Shown in pieces: positions 49,513 through 61,347 of a stretch of 64,000 bases of DNA. A program made the translations under genes and the position numbers. The notes under the pieces were generated by a model, which was not told where the DNA came from, ran no database searches, and saw nothing but the letters and a program-made list of their open reading frames with translations. The stretch comes from Bugula neritina. Its lineage: Eukaryota; Bryozoa; Gymnolaemata; Cheilostomatida; Bugulidae. Every line of letters starts with the position of its first letter. Position 1 is the stretch's first letter. The stretch covers positions 8,317,722 through 8,381,721 of the forward strand of contig OZ037766.1 in the NCBI GenBank assembly GCA_964035545.1, given 5' to 3'.

Positions 49513-52078
49513 TCAACGTTTTTGAAATTTCATGTCAAGCAATGCCTCATCGGGATCATGCTGTACAATAGGGTGTTCAACTAAAGTCTTTCCGTCCCAG
49601 CAACTTTTACTACAGGAATATATAATTACAGTTCCTACATCCAGATGAGTAGCTTGATTATTCATAGCAAGAGACTGCATAAGGGAGGGCATGAGTTGTA
49701 CTTCAAACACCCTTTGACTTCCACAGTTTTGACAGGCAGAGATATTTGAGGTGTTTATTGATGTCATGGGTAAAGGATTTCCACCGTAGTCATATCTATG
49801 GGTAATAGAGATCACAAAATGTCAGTCCTTGAAACTATAATCTGTCATCATGACAATGATATATACATATTATTATTAAATTATAATATAGCACTTTTTC
49901 TATAAGCAGATAAAGCAGTATATAGCAACTTACAATACTAGCATTATATTGCTGTTTATATTGCAAGCTCACACTTGTTAAAAGTTTTTCATCCCTTAAA
50001 ATTCTAATGTTGATAAATAATGGCCAATATTTAAAGTTGAGCTAACATGCCTGCCTAAAATATAAATCCTACTTGTGCTGGTTACATGATGAGCATTTTA
50101 ACCTTGATTAACATACCTTATAATTTGAGAGGGGTTTTTGCTAAGAGCTTTCATAAACTTATAAAACACAGTATCTCCATGGGCTACATGGGTTTTTTCA
50201 TAATGTTCACCATTTGTAGCTGATTTAGTAGCAGCACCTCCTTTTCTGCAAGTAAATAATTAATATTATACAACTATTACACATATATGCAAAATTATGA
50301 TTTGCAAAAAATATCATACTTCAATTATAGAGGAAGGCATTGCTAGTTATTATAGATTAGGATTTACATCAAAAGTTATTTGGCATTCTGATACACGGAA
50401 CAAATAATGCATATTCTTGAACAACTGAATAAGCAACACAGACTGAAAACAGAATTGGGCCATAGAGAATATTTAATACTAAAAACCTGTTGGTTAAACT
50501 TGCATCTTCTAGATTGTAATCATCTAAAAGTTGTCTATCTTGTTTAGAAAGTTTGGGTTGCGAAATAACTTCTTCAGAAACAGAGACATAATAAGAGTCA
50601 AAGCCGACACTATCAGTTGAAGAGCCCAGAGACAGTCCATTAACAGCATGTTCCAAATCATACACGCTAGTCTCGCCAACACGTGACGCTTCAGATGCCT
50701 TCCATGTATCAAGTGGGGGAGTACTGTGCGGGGAGTTATCATCCCAACTACATTCAGAATTCTCCTGTGAATCTCCCCAGTCGTCAGCGTCTCCCACACC
50801 CCATTCTATGTCAAATGCTGCCGATTTGGTTGGGTGTTCAAGTTTATCTGAAGCTGTGACATTGGACACCGGCTGCTGTATCCGTAAAACTTGCCAACTA
50901 GATAAAATTATGAACAAATTGTGTAATAAAATTAACAACAAAATTAGCATTTAGTAAAGCATTGGCTTTTAAAATTTTTACCATTATGAAAACCGAATAT
51001 AAAAATAAAAGATCACATTCATTTAAAATTTTAAATCATTGTAAAATTTATCACAGAATGAGAGCTTCACAACGAAATAAAAGAGCTGCTTACTTCACAA
51101 CTAACTGACCATAACGTAGCCGACGGCATTTCTATGAGTGTCTTGCTTAAACACGTTCAGCAGCAAGTTATTACTTTGATAAAAAATACAATGTCAGGTA
51201 AAATTAGAAAGCAAGCCATTTCGTTGGAGGATAATTGAAAAGATAAAAAGTTCTAAAATCCAAGAGATTTAAAAACAGTGTGAAGGTTGTGGCTAAAATC
51301 ACTATTCAGCAACAAAACAAGTCTTCATAATCATAACAATGCTAGTTGCATATTGCAATTTTGTAGTAGAGATTATATAAACATGAATGGAGTAATAGAT
51401 AAAAACTAGAGCCAGTTTTAAAGATAGCTACAAAATGTTTGATGTGGTGTGAAACCCCGAAGGAATAAATATACTTGAATTGAAGTACTAATTCATTTTG
51501 TGCAACATTGCACTAGGATCATCCTGGTATTTATGTAGTTTTGTCACAAATAATTAGGAGGGGATATCTAAAAGCCAATATAAGATGTCAATTTTCAATG
51601 CATTCTTTTGCAAAAAAATCACCTTTTATAAATTAATATATTCAAGTATTACAAACATTCAGGAAAATGGCTAAAATAGCTATGATGGCATATAAAATGT
51701 GTTTATATTAATCCTATAAATTTCTGAGTACTTTTCTTACCCTAGGTTAGTTTTGTAGCAAGATAAGTTGGAACAGGAAAATACATATAAAGTTCTATGA
51801 TACTCATCATCAACTGGACAATACAGCTGACACACCAGGGTGCAGTCTCGCACTGTGCAGCAGCGACACTTTAAAGAAACTGCTTTGCCATTATATATTA
51901 TCTAAAATGAAAGAAAAATGTTTAGAAATATATTTAAAAAACAGAATTCACACAAAAAATAGACCAAAACAGGTTTCAATGGACTCACCGGTTTGCCTCC
52001 TATCTTGCTTGTATAAGAATCAATTGCTTCGGTGTCAGAAATTTTGCCATCGAGAAACCCAATAAGCAATGAAGACAT
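49513..52078 (-). CDS. PDCD2L: Programmed cell death protein 2-like
   Basis: Five exons join to 357 residues, almost exactly the human PDCD2L length: 52078-51989, 51901-51741, 50897-50487, 50245-50117, 49795-49513. PDCD2-family proteins act as dedicated chaperones of ribosomal protein uS5 and in 40S export. The N-terminal half has SLLIGFLDG, SYTSKIGGKP and the Cys pairs CRCC and CQLYCP...YVFSCSNLSC. A Trp/Asp/Ser-rich linker follows (exon 3, with DADDWGDS). The C-terminal half contains FYKFMKALSKNPSQIIRYDYGG, SACQNCGSQRVFEVQLMPSL and YSCSKSCW. No MYND finger is seen, which favours PDCD2L over PDCD2. An acceptor (ctctttcag) just before the ATG shows that a 5' UTR exon lies upstream. Confidence 0.92.
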
Positions 52079-52519
52079 TGTATCAGTTATCTGAAAGAGT
52101 TTGAGATGAGTTAGTCAATAAAATATATAAAAATGCAGCAGCAATAATTAGTAGTCTTGCAAATATTGAGCCAGTCAGCAAGCGAATAAAAGGCAAACTG
52201 ACATTCCAAATAAATTCAAGACATGTGTGCACAATATTTATTATAAAACTAATTGGCTGATTGGATGGTAGCCAAGATATCTTTATCTGTGAATATCTTG
52301 ATAGTATTCATGCTGCATAATGATAAATGTCAGTCGTCAAATATTTCTCAAACTTAGTTATTAAAAGCACGCATAGTTATCAATTTTTGTCTGTCATGTA
52401 AAAATCTGGCCTCTACAATGAATGAACTATAATTACTAATATTAATTACAGTGTTATGATTGAGTTTATATTATTAGTACATTCAATAGATATCGTGATG
52501 GTAGACGGTATATAGTAAA

Positions 52520-53100
52520 ACTAGTTGTTGTTGTTAAACTATAACTATAAGTAAGAATAAAAGTTACATTCAATCCTTATCTTAGAGTTAATCAGTTAAT
52601 GTTATACTTAATCTTATACAGTATTACTATTAGTATAACTTGTACTGATAGTAACACTAACGCTAATAGTAATACTAATAGTTATACTTATGTCTTATAC
52701 TAATACTTGTACTTATGGTAATCATTATTAATATGATTATCAGACATTTATTTTTAATTTTATAAAGTCAAACTCAAATAGAAATGCAAGTGTTACTATT
52801 ACTATTAGTATAAGTATAACTACAAATATAAAAATAAGTATTAGTCTCAGTATATAGACAATAGACACAATCATAATTACTGTTACTCATTAGTCATTAG
52901 TGATAATATTAATAAATATAATTCCAATTCATTATTGGATTTGAAATGTATTATGTAAATAATAAATTACAATTACATATTCATATTGATATTGAATTTG
53001 ATATGGAAAAAGACTGGCAAAATTTGTATATCTAACAGTAACACTAATGCTGTGACAAAAAGGATTTCTATCACTATAAGTATAAGTATAACTATTAAAC
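52520..53100. repeat. AT-rich simple-sequence tract
   Basis: TAGTAATACTAATAGTTATAC and ATAAGTATAAGTAT-like words, like those at 12.6 kb, 21.5 kb and 34.5 kb. It lies in the 5' intron of PDCD2L. Confidence 0.6.
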
Positions 53101-53439
53101 TTAATGGTCTACATAGCCTGGGAAATGGGAGGGGATACAAGCTGAAGCAACTGTTATGAGCATATTATTAATATTATTATAAACATAAATAATATCTACT
53201 TCAAGTTCGACACGCTCCCCAGAAACGGATATTTTGTATAAAAGAACTTATTCGACTCGGTGGTAGAAAAAATTCAATCAATGGGTATTGAACTGGAAAA
53301 GTTGTGAGCTCAGTGGTATTAATATTATTTTATTTGATATTATTTGAATAGTGACAAAATATGTGATACAACCATTCATTAACAAATTCAATGATAATAA
53401 TTAATTATTATTCTTTTATTACCTGATATAAATGATGCT

Positions 53440-53689
53440 TTATTAAATAAGTAGACGGCAAAAATGTCGTCATTCAAACTATCAAAGGCGAAAACTAACC
53501 AAAGACGTACGTAGCTTGATAAAAAAGACAACGCGCGAAAACCGAAGCTTGCATAATAACTGGAGGAACGAAGTCACGTTTATTTACATGGCTGAGTTAG
53601 AGTAGGCCAGCCCAATCCAGCAAATCACCTTTTGTTCGCCTGTTACTGCAGACTCTCACTCTACAAGGCCTTTACACCAGCTCCAGGTA
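53440..53689. promoter_or_regulatory. Probable bidirectional promoter of PDCD2L and WDR76
   Basis: A short, higher-complexity, GC-richer stretch lies between two head-to-head genes whose first coding exons both begin with a splice acceptor, so both need an upstream non-coding exon. On the plus strand an exon-like segment ends at 53688 with CTCCAG|gtaaat, a good candidate for the WDR76 5' UTR exon. This is inferred from position and splice signals only. Confidence 0.4.
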
Positions 53690-55051
53690 AATTATAAATT
53701 ATTCTAGCCAATAATTTCAATAATGAATGAATCATATTTTGAAAATAATTGATAAATCATTAAAAGTAAATTATAAGGCCTAGGCCTAAGGGCTAAGCCT
53801 AAGCCTAAGGGTAAGACCAAGTCTAATCACCAAGTCTAACACTAATCCTGTCTAATGAGTAATGACTATTGACTATCACTATGAGTAATCGCTAATCTGG
53901 ATCAGCATCAGTAAAACTGATTCAACAAATGCAATGGAGTAACTGTAAGTTACTAAAACTGATTATTATAATGATAATCATGATGATGATGAATGAAAAT
54001 GATTATCATAATCAGATAATCATTATAATTGTAACTGGCTCCGTATGAGTACACCAGGATTTTCAAACGCAGAAGTTTATTGTAGGCTATACTTGCTGTT
54101 GAACTTGCTGGTAAAAACTAAATAAAACAAAACAAGAGTTATATAAATGATTGCATGCATAAATGTAGTTGAAAATATCAAAGTAATGCTCACAAAAACC
54201 ATGTACAAAAAAGCCATAAAAGTATTTATTACATAATGATAATTCAGATAATAATATGAATAAAAGTAACCAACCTCTTGGGTCTTTCATACATAGCGCC
54301 AGTAAATAATATTGTAAAAACAGTAGATTAAAATAGTAACAGTTTTGTTAGGAGTGGTGCTAACTGATTATAATAAGTTTGTCAAGAGTTTATATACTAT
54401 GATTGTTGTTACTGTACCAAGCATAAAGTATGTTGCATAAACAAAAAATTGGTCTTAAAATATCACAATGATTGTGTCCCAAAATATAGTAAACACTTAC
54501 TGGGTAGCCTCAGGGTACCAACCTAGCCCGGCAGAGGTAGGGCAAGAATGAGGGGCACCACAATGACTTGACCACAGATTTAATAGTCAGCACAAGGCAA
54601 ATGAGTAATGCCTAAACATAAATAAGAAGTTGATGAGGTCAATAGTTCTTTATAGTGGGTAACACACAACTAGTTATAATAATCCTAATTATTTTTACAC
54701 AAAATTAAATATTGTCAAGTAACGGTAGTTGCAAAAGTTTTACTGTAAAACTTAAACTATAGGTGAAAGCTCAAGGTTTTAGGTAGGTAGGTTAGGTAGT
54801 CTTCTATAAGTATAATTTGATTGTTAATTTTCAATTCAGTTTTGCAAGTTTTTATTTATTTGTTTTATTTTAGTTCTTTAAATTTTTATTAATATAGATG
54901 CTGCCTAGGTTAAGCATGACTATACATTTTTTATGTTTTATTAAATTATATTTTCTTCATTTGCAGACAACTATCTTGAGTAGTGGGAGTTATTCACGAT
55001 AGTGATACTTTCAAGTAATTCATTCAAAGGTGCTTGTTTTAACAAGAAGTT
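53690..55051. other. WDR76 5' intron and leader
   Basis: Contains a short degenerate GCCTAA-like run (about 53777-53815) and AT-rich filler. An acceptor (ttgcag) at about 54966 begins the leader exon preceding the WDR76 ATG. No other gene was recognised. Confidence 0.4.
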
Positions 55052-58000
55052 ATGCCTGCAACAACCAGACGGCGTACATGGGATAAGTGCTTGCTTGATG
55101 CTCCTGAAGATTTTAAAGAAGTCAAAGTATGACTCATTTGTTTGAAGCAACAATGAATGACATAAGTTCAAATTGATGCTCTAATTTTATAGCTTGTGAT
55201 GGATTTCATTCATTTATTTTAATAGAAAAAGTTCACTGAAAACAAGTCATGGTTTGAAGAAAGAAGAGAGGAAAACTTGAAGGCCAACGCTGCATTTCTT
55301 GCTAGCCTTAATATCAATGATGTGAGCCTATTTTATATTGGAATAATGATTATTATTTACAACATTGCCTTGTATTCAGTTTTAAAATTGTAATATTATA
55401 ACCATTGATGAGTTAATTAGAAGGAGTTTAGATAAATATGTGAACAATCTATATTTATGATGCAACATATATTTGATTGTACCTAGTAAATATATAATTT
55501 TGTCTTCCTTTTTTATTAGGTAAAATTGAAACTGAAGCCTAAAGTTGAACCCAAAAGTTTATCTTCTCGCGGTATCAAAACGTGAGTTTTGTGTGTTACA
55601 AATTGTTAAAAATACATTAACTTTAATAAACATGTGCATCTTATCACCACAGAGAGTTTTTGATTTCATGCATGAGTCAACCTATTCATTGGCCAACTCA
55701 AAAGCTGTAAAAATAGTAAAATATGGAGAAAATGAAGGCTAGCTGCTTGATTCAAATATTTTTTAGTTTATTGAATTTTTTTATATGAATTTAGTAAGTC
55801 TGTGATGGAGCCTCGAACCTATGAGCTGCGTCCTGTAAGACGTCCCGTCACCCGGTCATCAGTCCTGCCAGAAGACGGGGAGTCACAAGTTACGCTGTCT
55901 ACGTCTAGTCAACCGCGATCAGAGTCATCCAATAGGGGCGTTGGCCCTGTCTCTTCAGACACTATGCAAAATACTGTGAGCTACTTTCATCATAAGAAGT
56001 TGAATCGGATTGGACTGAAGTATGTTTTGCAATGCTGCTTCATTGCTATTTTGTGTCGCTGGCCTGTAAGTCAGCTCTCTTGTTTTGTAGGCTCAACTCA
56101 CTGCTCCAGTCATATCGTGGGAGGACTGCATAGTACCCAAGGGGTGCTCTTACTCTCAAACACTCACCAACAGACTTGCTGCTTCTTGTGGTACGCTAGA
56201 AAATGCATAATTTATAGATTCACATATTTGTACATTTTTCGATAAATTTGTTTTGCAGTAAGTTTGTTAAAGATATGTATATATTACTTAAAAATGTGTT
56301 GTTATTCTGCATGAACTTAATACAATATATAACCAGAATGCATTTAAGTCTATATTTTGTAGATCGAAAGCCATCAGTGACAGAGGATTTGGTGGACTTT
56401 GTTAACATTTGTTCCTTGATGTCAATCAACTCGAATCTCGTTGCTAAGGTGACACCTCATCGCATATATTCCGTAGACTTACACTCGTCATTACACAACT
56501 CTCCTCTCGTGGCTGCTGGGGACAAGTGGGGACACGTTGGACTGTGGAATGTAGTGAGTTCTTCATTAGCTCTTTTCTACCATTACTTCAAATAAGTTGT
56601 TTTTACTCTTTTCTAACATTACTTCAAATAAGTTGTTTTTGCAAGTCATTGAAATATTTAGTTTTTTTTTCTGATATTTTTTTATGTCTTCGAATCTATT
56701 TCATAGCCTTTCCCTTCTAGATCCCTGAGGAATCATCAGCTAATGATGGTGTGTGCCTATTCAAGCCCCACGTGTCTCCAGTAAATTGTGTTAAGTTCTC
56801 AGACTATGACCAGTCTACCCTTTTCAGTTCCTCTTATGACGGCACTGTAAGAAGATGTGATGTTAACAAGCAGCAGTTTGAACTCGTTAGTTTCCACCGT
56901 CTTTTATACTTACGTTATCAATTCAAGTAAATATATTGCTTACTTGTTGGAAAAAACTTTGTGTTACAGTTTTCTAAAAATTGTATTTATTAATTTTATT
57001 TTCATAATTTTTAAAAGCAAATTATATTTTCTGTAAAATTTGTACTCTTTGTTAGTCAAGTTAAATGCTATTCTCCAACACAATTACTTTGTTTATAAAC
57101 CGTATGGCACTAACACTAACTACCTTGATGCAATAAAAGTGGCCCCAGTAATAAAATATGATGCTTGATTAGATTTTTAAGTTTCTGTTACAATGTTGTA
57201 TTTATCAATGCAAAATTTTCGATATTTGAATAAGTCATTAGCCTCGATTTTTGTTATATTTTTCTTAATATCTTTGTCCACAGGTATACAGCACACCTGA
57301 TGAAGACGATATTCAACACATGTACTTGAGTGAGGTGGATATGAACAGAGTGTGTGTGGCATCAACTGATAGCTGCGTAGCGTACATTGACTCCCGGACT
57401 AGCAGTGTCAGGTGGTGTAAACACAGCTGCTACAATCCATGCATTTTTATTTCTTTTCATTGCTAGCGCATGCTAATCACACCCAACTTTCAGCATATGA
57501 TTCAAACAAGATGATAAATGCTGTTTAAAACCATAACAGATTTCATTTATTACTCTTCAACATGCACTATTATTTATTACATATTAGCATGCCTTCAGGC
57601 ATTTATGATGAGTAAAAACCATTGCCCTAAATGTGTATATAACTCCAAGATATGATAAAAATCCAAAACTCATGACTCATGAGTTTATAGTAAAACACGC
57701 TTCATACAAATATAGTTATTATATCTGTATATTCACATACATTTACCTGTTTTGTAGATCGTTTGATACACAAAGCGGTAAACTGAAGTGTGTTAGTCAT
57801 CACCCAATAGAGAAACACTATTTTATCACTGCCTCGGTCAAAGGTCACGTGGACTTGTGGGATGAGAGATACTTGGCTAAGTCAAGGTCATATCTAACTA
57901 GACTGCCGCACAAGAAGGGTGTGCTGTCTGCCTTCTTCTCTCCCACATCTGGAGACAAGATTCTCAGCTGCTCTGCTGGTGACGAGATCAAGTACGTTCA

Positions 58001-59585
58001 ACTTTCACTACTTCGCTTACGTGATGTAGTCTGAGAGTCTGTTTTTAACGACTCAAACGGGTCTCAGACTATGGCTTGTCCTGCAATGTATTCTTAAAGC
58101 TGGATGGTTGGAAAAAATGATTACAATATTAGTTTTTGCTTCACTTTACTAGTGAGGTTTTTATTAGTTCTCGGTTGGTTTTTAAACTATGTAAGTTTTT
58201 ACGAGTAGATTTGGGTTAATTTACTTTTTTCAAAAATTTATCAAGTATAAAAGTTTTGTTATTTGAATTTCGTAAAATGGAAATTTTTGCAAACTATATC
58301 GCATTCAATTATTTGTTTCTTTAATAGTATATTGTATTTTTCCCCCTCCCAAATAATACAATATCATTCAATGTGTTGAATTATTTATTTTGAGTCTTAT
58401 TTTTGCTGTAGCTTCAACAAATGTATACTCTTGTTTCTGAATGATAAGATAACTTTCAGCAATGATTGGGAAAACTCATCTTTTGAATTTATTTCTTTTA
58501 ATGACTAATGTTATGTGTATATTGTGTGTTGTATTTAAATTACCACACCTATTCTCTATGTAGGTTACATGTTGCACAGATCTCCCCCAGCATTACGGTT
58601 TGTTTGCAGGGTGTATAATTCTACAGACATGACTAATATAAAGACTGAATCCTCCTTCTATCACAACAACTTCACTGGCAGATGGTTGTCCAACTTCAGA
58701 GCTACTTGGCACCCTTCCAGAGAAGACTGCTTTCTGATTGGCTCAATGAAACATCCTAGACAAGTAATAATCATCACAAAATATGCAATGGAAATGTTTA
58801 TGCACTGTAGTAAGCCTAGGGCCACACGGTGCGTATTTTCGCATGCGAAAATTAAAACCACGAGTAGCAAAGGTGTCCACTGTATGCGTTGAGAAAACAT
58901 TCGCACTTGTCGCTCAGCATTCTGAACGCAAGTGCGAATCGTCTCTGTCGTCGTCACCTAATTGGTTGGTAGTTATTTAGCGAGCCCAATTATTTTATTT
59001 TAGTGCTACATTCCAGTAAATTGCGTTTTATTGAAAGCGAGTGCGATTTAAAAGTGAAACTTCATTCATCCCGCACTTGTAGCCATAGCAACAAGGCGAG
59101 CAGTAAAGTTAAACGCAAATATTATTAGCTAGTAGTTTTCCGATCTCATTGACGCTACAGTGGACACCTTTGCTACTTGTGGTTTTAATTTTCGTATGCG
59201 AAAATAAGCACAGTGTGGCCCTAGGCTAAGCACGAATAATTGTGTTTGTCAAGATGAACATATGTGCTCCAGAATAGAGTCAAAATTAAGTCAAATCAAG
59301 TTCATGTAGTAGGAATACCTTGGCTGTACCCCTAGCAAATTACTTGTATGCATATATCTCAACTTATCTTATGTTACATTATTCAAAAACTTTATTTTCG
59401 CATTGATTTTGCAGATAGAGCTCATTGGTTGTGATGGAAAATTGCTGCATACGTTCCACGATAATGGCGAGTTACTACAATCAGTGACTTCCCTCAACGC
59501 TTTCCACCCTTCTCTTCCAGTTATGGCTGGCGGTAACTCGTCTGGTAGAGTGTTTGTGTTCATGGCACAGTTGGACTGCTTGTGA
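55052..59585 (+). CDS. WDR76: WD repeat-containing protein 76 homologue
   Basis: Eleven coding exons join to 518 residues: 55052-55126, 55226-55321, 55520-55581, 55795-55975, 56091-56190, 56363-56553, 56721-56885, 57284-57411, 57758-57991, 58610-58763, 59415-59585. WDR76 is a nuclear WD40 protein that binds DNA and modified chromatin and associates with CUL4-DDB1. The basic N-terminal part has the family block REENLKANAAFLASLNI and ELRPVRRPVTRSS. The C-terminal propeller shows HRIYSVDLHSS, GDKWGHVGLWNV, SSSYDGTVRRCDV, HHPIEKHYFITASVKGHVDLW, NNFTGRWLSNFRATWHP, IGSMKHPRQ and the characteristic ending GGNSSGRVFVF. The human protein likewise ends shortly after GGNSSGKIHVF, supporting the TGA at 59583. 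The exon continues one base past the stop into a donor, so the 3' UTR is spliced to 60142. Confidence 0.94.
58819..59221. mobile_element. MITE with ~65-bp terminal inverted repeats in a WDR76 intron
   Basis: The left end, GGGCCACACGGTGCGTATTT and onward, and the complement of the right end, GGGCCACACTGTGCTTATTT and onward, stay nearly identical through AAAATTAAAACCAC, AGTAGCAAAGGTGTCCACTG and beyond. TA flanks both sides (58817-58818, 59222-59223). The 403-bp element has no coding capacity. TA duplication suggests a Tc1/mariner-like or similar mobiliser, not proven. Confidence 0.85.
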
Positions 59586-59591
59586 GGTGCG

Positions 59592-59950
59592 TACTACCAG
59601 TATTATACTACTACCAGTGTTACACTACTACCAGTATTACACTACTACCTGTATTATACTACTACCAGTATTATACTACTACCTGTATTATACTACTACC
59701 TGTATTATACTACTACCAGTATTATGCTACTACCACCAGTATTATACTACTACCTGTATTATACTACTATCTGTATTATACTACTACCAGTATTATACTA
59801 CTACCAGTATTATACTACTACCAGTATTATACTACTACCTGTATTATACTACTACCTGTATTATACTACTACCTGTATTATACTACTACCAGTATTATAC
59901 TAATATCAGTACTATACTACTCTCAGTATTATATTACCACCAGTATTTTA
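59592..59950 (+). repeat. 17-bp minisatellite in the WDR76 3' UTR intron
   Basis: About 21 copies of a 17-mer of consensus ACTACYWGTATTATACT, with occasional 3-base insertions, lie immediately after the donor at 59587. Because 17 is not a multiple of 3 and the unit has no stop in any plus-strand phase, two overlapping reading frames stay open; these are not genes. Confidence 0.92.
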
Positions 59951-60141
59951 ACAATTATTTTGATCAAAACTGCAACAATTTCAAAGAAAAAAAATATATC
60001 AAGAAATGCATCTTCATTTTCTATTTGTATATTATTATTCTCATATTGGTTTGTCATATAAAGACATTTTAAGCTCTATTTTCCTGAAAAGCTTATATTT
60101 ATAAGTAATTTATTTACGATTTCCTAATGTATTGTTTGTAG

Positions 60142-60410
60142 GCCTGAAATGTTTGAGTGGAAGTTAAAAGCAAATGGTGCTGCTCAATCTTACAATAGCT
60201 TCGAATAGTTTGTTACTTTCAGTTATAGTTTTTTACTGTAATTCCTAAACAGTTTTTATCGTGAACTGCTTAAGCGAACATGTGGTTTAATATCTACAAT
60301 TTTTGTGCCATTGCATAAAAAAAAGTGAGAATTTTATAAGTTTTTCAACATTTATTGTTAAATCTACATTTTATTTATTTAGAGTAATAAAGATCAGTTT
60401 TATTGCATAA
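60142..60410 (+). other. WDR76: WDR76 3' UTR terminal exon
   Basis: The acceptor attgtttgtag precedes it, and AATAAA at 60386-60391 follows. The donor at 59587 lies one base after the stop codon, so this exon is probably untranslated. A short open frame (PEMFEWKLK and onward) could be read only if an unlikely donor before the stop were used. Confidence 0.55.
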
Positions 60411-60994
60411 ATTTTGTTTTGGTGAATTTTATTTCCTCTAACACCAATCATAAAAAATAGACCAACCCTTTTAAATATGAAAAATATTTAAAATGTCAGA
60501 TAGCGAAGCTTTTTTTCTGCCCAACAAGAAATAGAAAATTACAGAAGCATAATTATTTTGTTTTCCTTTTGCTTTTTACGAATTGCAATAGATATGCCAT
60601 TTATGATGCTCTGAATCATCACCATTGAGACTACCTTACAATGTACAGTACTTTTGTAATGTATAAAAATGTGTTTATGTCTCTCATATAATAGGATGTT
60701 TTTTATTAACTTTATATTAGGTAGGTTGATTGATATAAATAAAAATTGCAGAAAACCCTTAAATTTTTCTTAAAGTAAAGTGCATTCTTTCTATCATACC
60801 AGAATGTAATTAACACAAAAATCTATTGCATCACATTGATTGTTCTGTGATTGTTCTGTTGAAGCCATCAGTTTAATGCGGGCTCACTTTAAGGTAAGAT
60901 TTCTAACTTTCTTATCCTCGAAATTAATTCAATCGATTAAATTTCGATTATAACTCAATTCTGTGGAACAGAATTATTCAAAAAACATAGTAAA
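60411..60994. other. Short spacer and possible leader exon of the next transcript
   Basis: AT-rich. A donor-like CTTTAAG|gtaaga at about 60895 may end a non-coding leader exon. Nothing else was recognised. Confidence 0.3.
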
Positions 60995-61201
60995 ATGGCA
61001 GAAGGAATAATTAGAAAGAACTTGACTACTATTCTAATAGTTTTGATACAGGTTCATATTATTATGAATCTTCTACCACAGATCGGCTTGAGTATTACAT
61101 TTCCACTTAGAATGTTTGGTAGAGTTTTAAAGTCTTTTATGCTACCAATTAAATTTATGACTGGCTATGGAGTAGAAGACTTAATCAATCATAATGCATA
61201 A
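60995..61201 (+). CDS. Small (68-aa) putative membrane protein, possible first cistron
   Basis: The ORF runs from a good-context ATG (AAAATGG) to TAA. It has a basic start (IIRKN), one clear hydrophobic helix (ILIVLIQVHIIMNLLPQIGL), a second amphipathic or hydrophobic part (SFMLPIKFM) and a polar tail. I do not recognise a family. It sits on an exon that ends two bases after the stop at a strong donor (ATG|gtgagt), so the spliced mRNA would carry it upstream of the SKICH-domain ORF. The stop overlaps a new ATG (TAATG). It may be a micropeptide, a regulatory upstream ORF, or a chance ORF. Confidence 0.5.
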   Translation: MAEGIIRKNLTTILIVLIQVHIIMNLLPQIGLSITFPLRMFGRVLKSFMLPIKFMTGYGVEDLINHNA

Positions 61202-61347
61202 TGGTGAGTGATTTTGTGTCCAGATTCAAGTGGATATAAACTGGTAGCGCAGCACACTTAAACCAGAAGCAGCTAAACAACCCCCTAATTTTTCTGATTT
61301 TATTTTTAGACTGAAAGTTCCCATAAAAACAGAAAAAGTTAACAAAC

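Noticed and set aside
58661-58957. 98-codon minus-strand ORF
   Set aside because: Antisense to a WDR76 exon and running into the MITE.
59554-60072. Two long overlapping plus-strand ORFs (172 and 159 codons), Tyr/Thr/Leu-rich
   Set aside because: They are read through the 17-bp minisatellite, which has no stops in these phases; no gene is implied.
60142-60209. Coding final exon of WDR76 (PEMFEWKLK and onward)
   Set aside because: WDR76 normally ends just after GGNSSG-x-x-x-VF, and the visible donor follows the stop codon; reading this exon would need a poor donor inside the last propeller strand.
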